From positions 1 to 5,666 of the forward strand of contig CAIWVR010000175.1 in NCBI GenBank assembly GCA_903916165.1: a stretch of 5,666 nt of DNA. The letters run 5' to 3'. Origin of the DNA: an uncultured Hyphomicrobiales bacterium. GTDB taxonomy: Bacteria > Pseudomonadota > Alphaproteobacteria > Rhizobiales > Beijerinckiaceae. The notes beneath the pieces were generated by a model, which did no database searches, had not been told where the DNA came from, and saw only the letters and a list, made by a program, of their open reading frames with translations. This document shows, in pieces, positions 5,397-5,666 of the stretch. Position numbers and translations under genes: made by a program. Every line of letters starts with the position of its first letter. The first letter of the stretch is position 1.

Positions 5397-5666
5397 TGGC
5401 CGCCGTCCTTGTTGGCGTGGCTCTCGCCGCTGATCTTGTCGGTCAGCGCGAGCAGGATGCCCGACCCGACGAAGACGACATGGATGATGACGAGCCACAT
5501 GAGATCGCGGTCGCTCATGTTGCGGACGTTCATGAAGCTCTTCAGAAGCTGGATCGCCGAGATCGCGACGATGGATGACAGAAGCTTCAGTTTGAGACCG
5601 GTGAAATCGATCTTGCCCATCCATTCCGGCCAGTCGCGATGTGCGCTTTCATCGATTTTCGACACG
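5393..5666 (-). CDS. UPF0114 / YqhA-family inner-membrane protein, C-terminal part
   Basis: The reading frame enters from the right edge and ends at TAA (5395-5393), so only about the last 90 residues are seen. WPEWMGKIDFTGLKLKLLSSI, then SIVAISAIQLLKSFMNV and LMWLVIIHVVFVGSGILLALTD, match the conserved second half of YqhA (E. coli, 164 residues), an integral membrane protein of unknown function. Two hydrophobic segments are visible, about residues 28-44 and 55-75 of this fragment, followed by a short polar His-ending tail. A GTG at 5665 could be mistaken for the start, but it aligns with an internal Val of the family (VSKID against VSQLD in E. coli), so the gene continues beyond the window. 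It is convergent with mepA, with a 4-bp overlap of the two stops. Confidence 0.88.
   Translation of the reverse strand, partial: VSKIDESAHRDWPEWMGKIDFTGLKLKLLSSIVAISAIQLLKSFMNVRNMSDRDLMWLVIIHVVFVGSGILLALTDKISGESHANKDGGH

Noticed and set aside
5393..5665. Complete 90-residue small membrane protein starting at GTG 5665
   Set aside because: The sequence matches the second half of the 164-residue YqhA family and the GTG corresponds to an internal Val, so it is a gene cut by the window edge.
1..5666. tRNA, rRNA, riboswitch, toxin-antitoxin, phage or defence genes
   Set aside because: I looked for cloverleaf-like segments, conserved riboswitch cores and family motifs and saw none; every sizeable conserved frame is accounted for.

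Overview
The window is GC-rich, gene-dense chromosomal DNA from what is most likely an alphaproteobacterium, probably of the Hyphomicrobiales (Rhizobiales). The pointers are the protein families present, the protein sequences themselves, and two copies of the roughly 85-bp palindromic CATTGCGAG...CTCGCAATG intergenic repeat that is common in that group. The taxon is an inference; there is no rRNA or other marker here.

Layout. From the left edge to 1851, three minus-strand genes may form one transcription unit: a secreted SGNH/GDSL-like hydrolase (1066-1851), a PrxQ/BCP-like peroxiredoxin (418-990) and a nitrilase-superfamily amidohydrolase cut off by the left edge (1-421). The last two are joined by an ATGA stop/start overlap. 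A 273-bp intergenic stretch (1852-2124) follows and ends in repeat copy A. Next comes a minus-strand beta-ketoadipyl-CoA thiolase, pcaF (2125-3330). It is divergent from plus-strand purU, formyltetrahydrofolate deformylase (3497-4363). The 166-bp gap between them holds back-to-back sigma70-like promoters, and GTTCG-type repeats cover the predicted thiolase start point. Repeat copy B follows purU, then mepA, a periplasmic murein endopeptidase (4479-5396). mepA ends 4 bases inside the 3' end of a minus-strand UPF0114 (YqhA-type) membrane protein gene that runs off the right edge.

How the genes fit together. Most are ordinary core or housekeeping functions: one-carbon/folate balance (PurU), aromatic-compound degradation (PcaF), peptidoglycan hydrolysis (MepA), thiol-dependent peroxide removal (peroxiredoxin) and amide hydrolysis (nitrilase family). 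There is no phage, transposase, CRISPR, toxin-antitoxin or defence signature. I do not see a previously undescribed system. The observations most worth a second look are the two gene-end repeats set in the same orientation relative to the gene they follow, the candidate operator on the pcaF promoter, the translationally coupled peroxiredoxin-amidohydrolase pair, and a CxxC motif in the SGNH-like protein.
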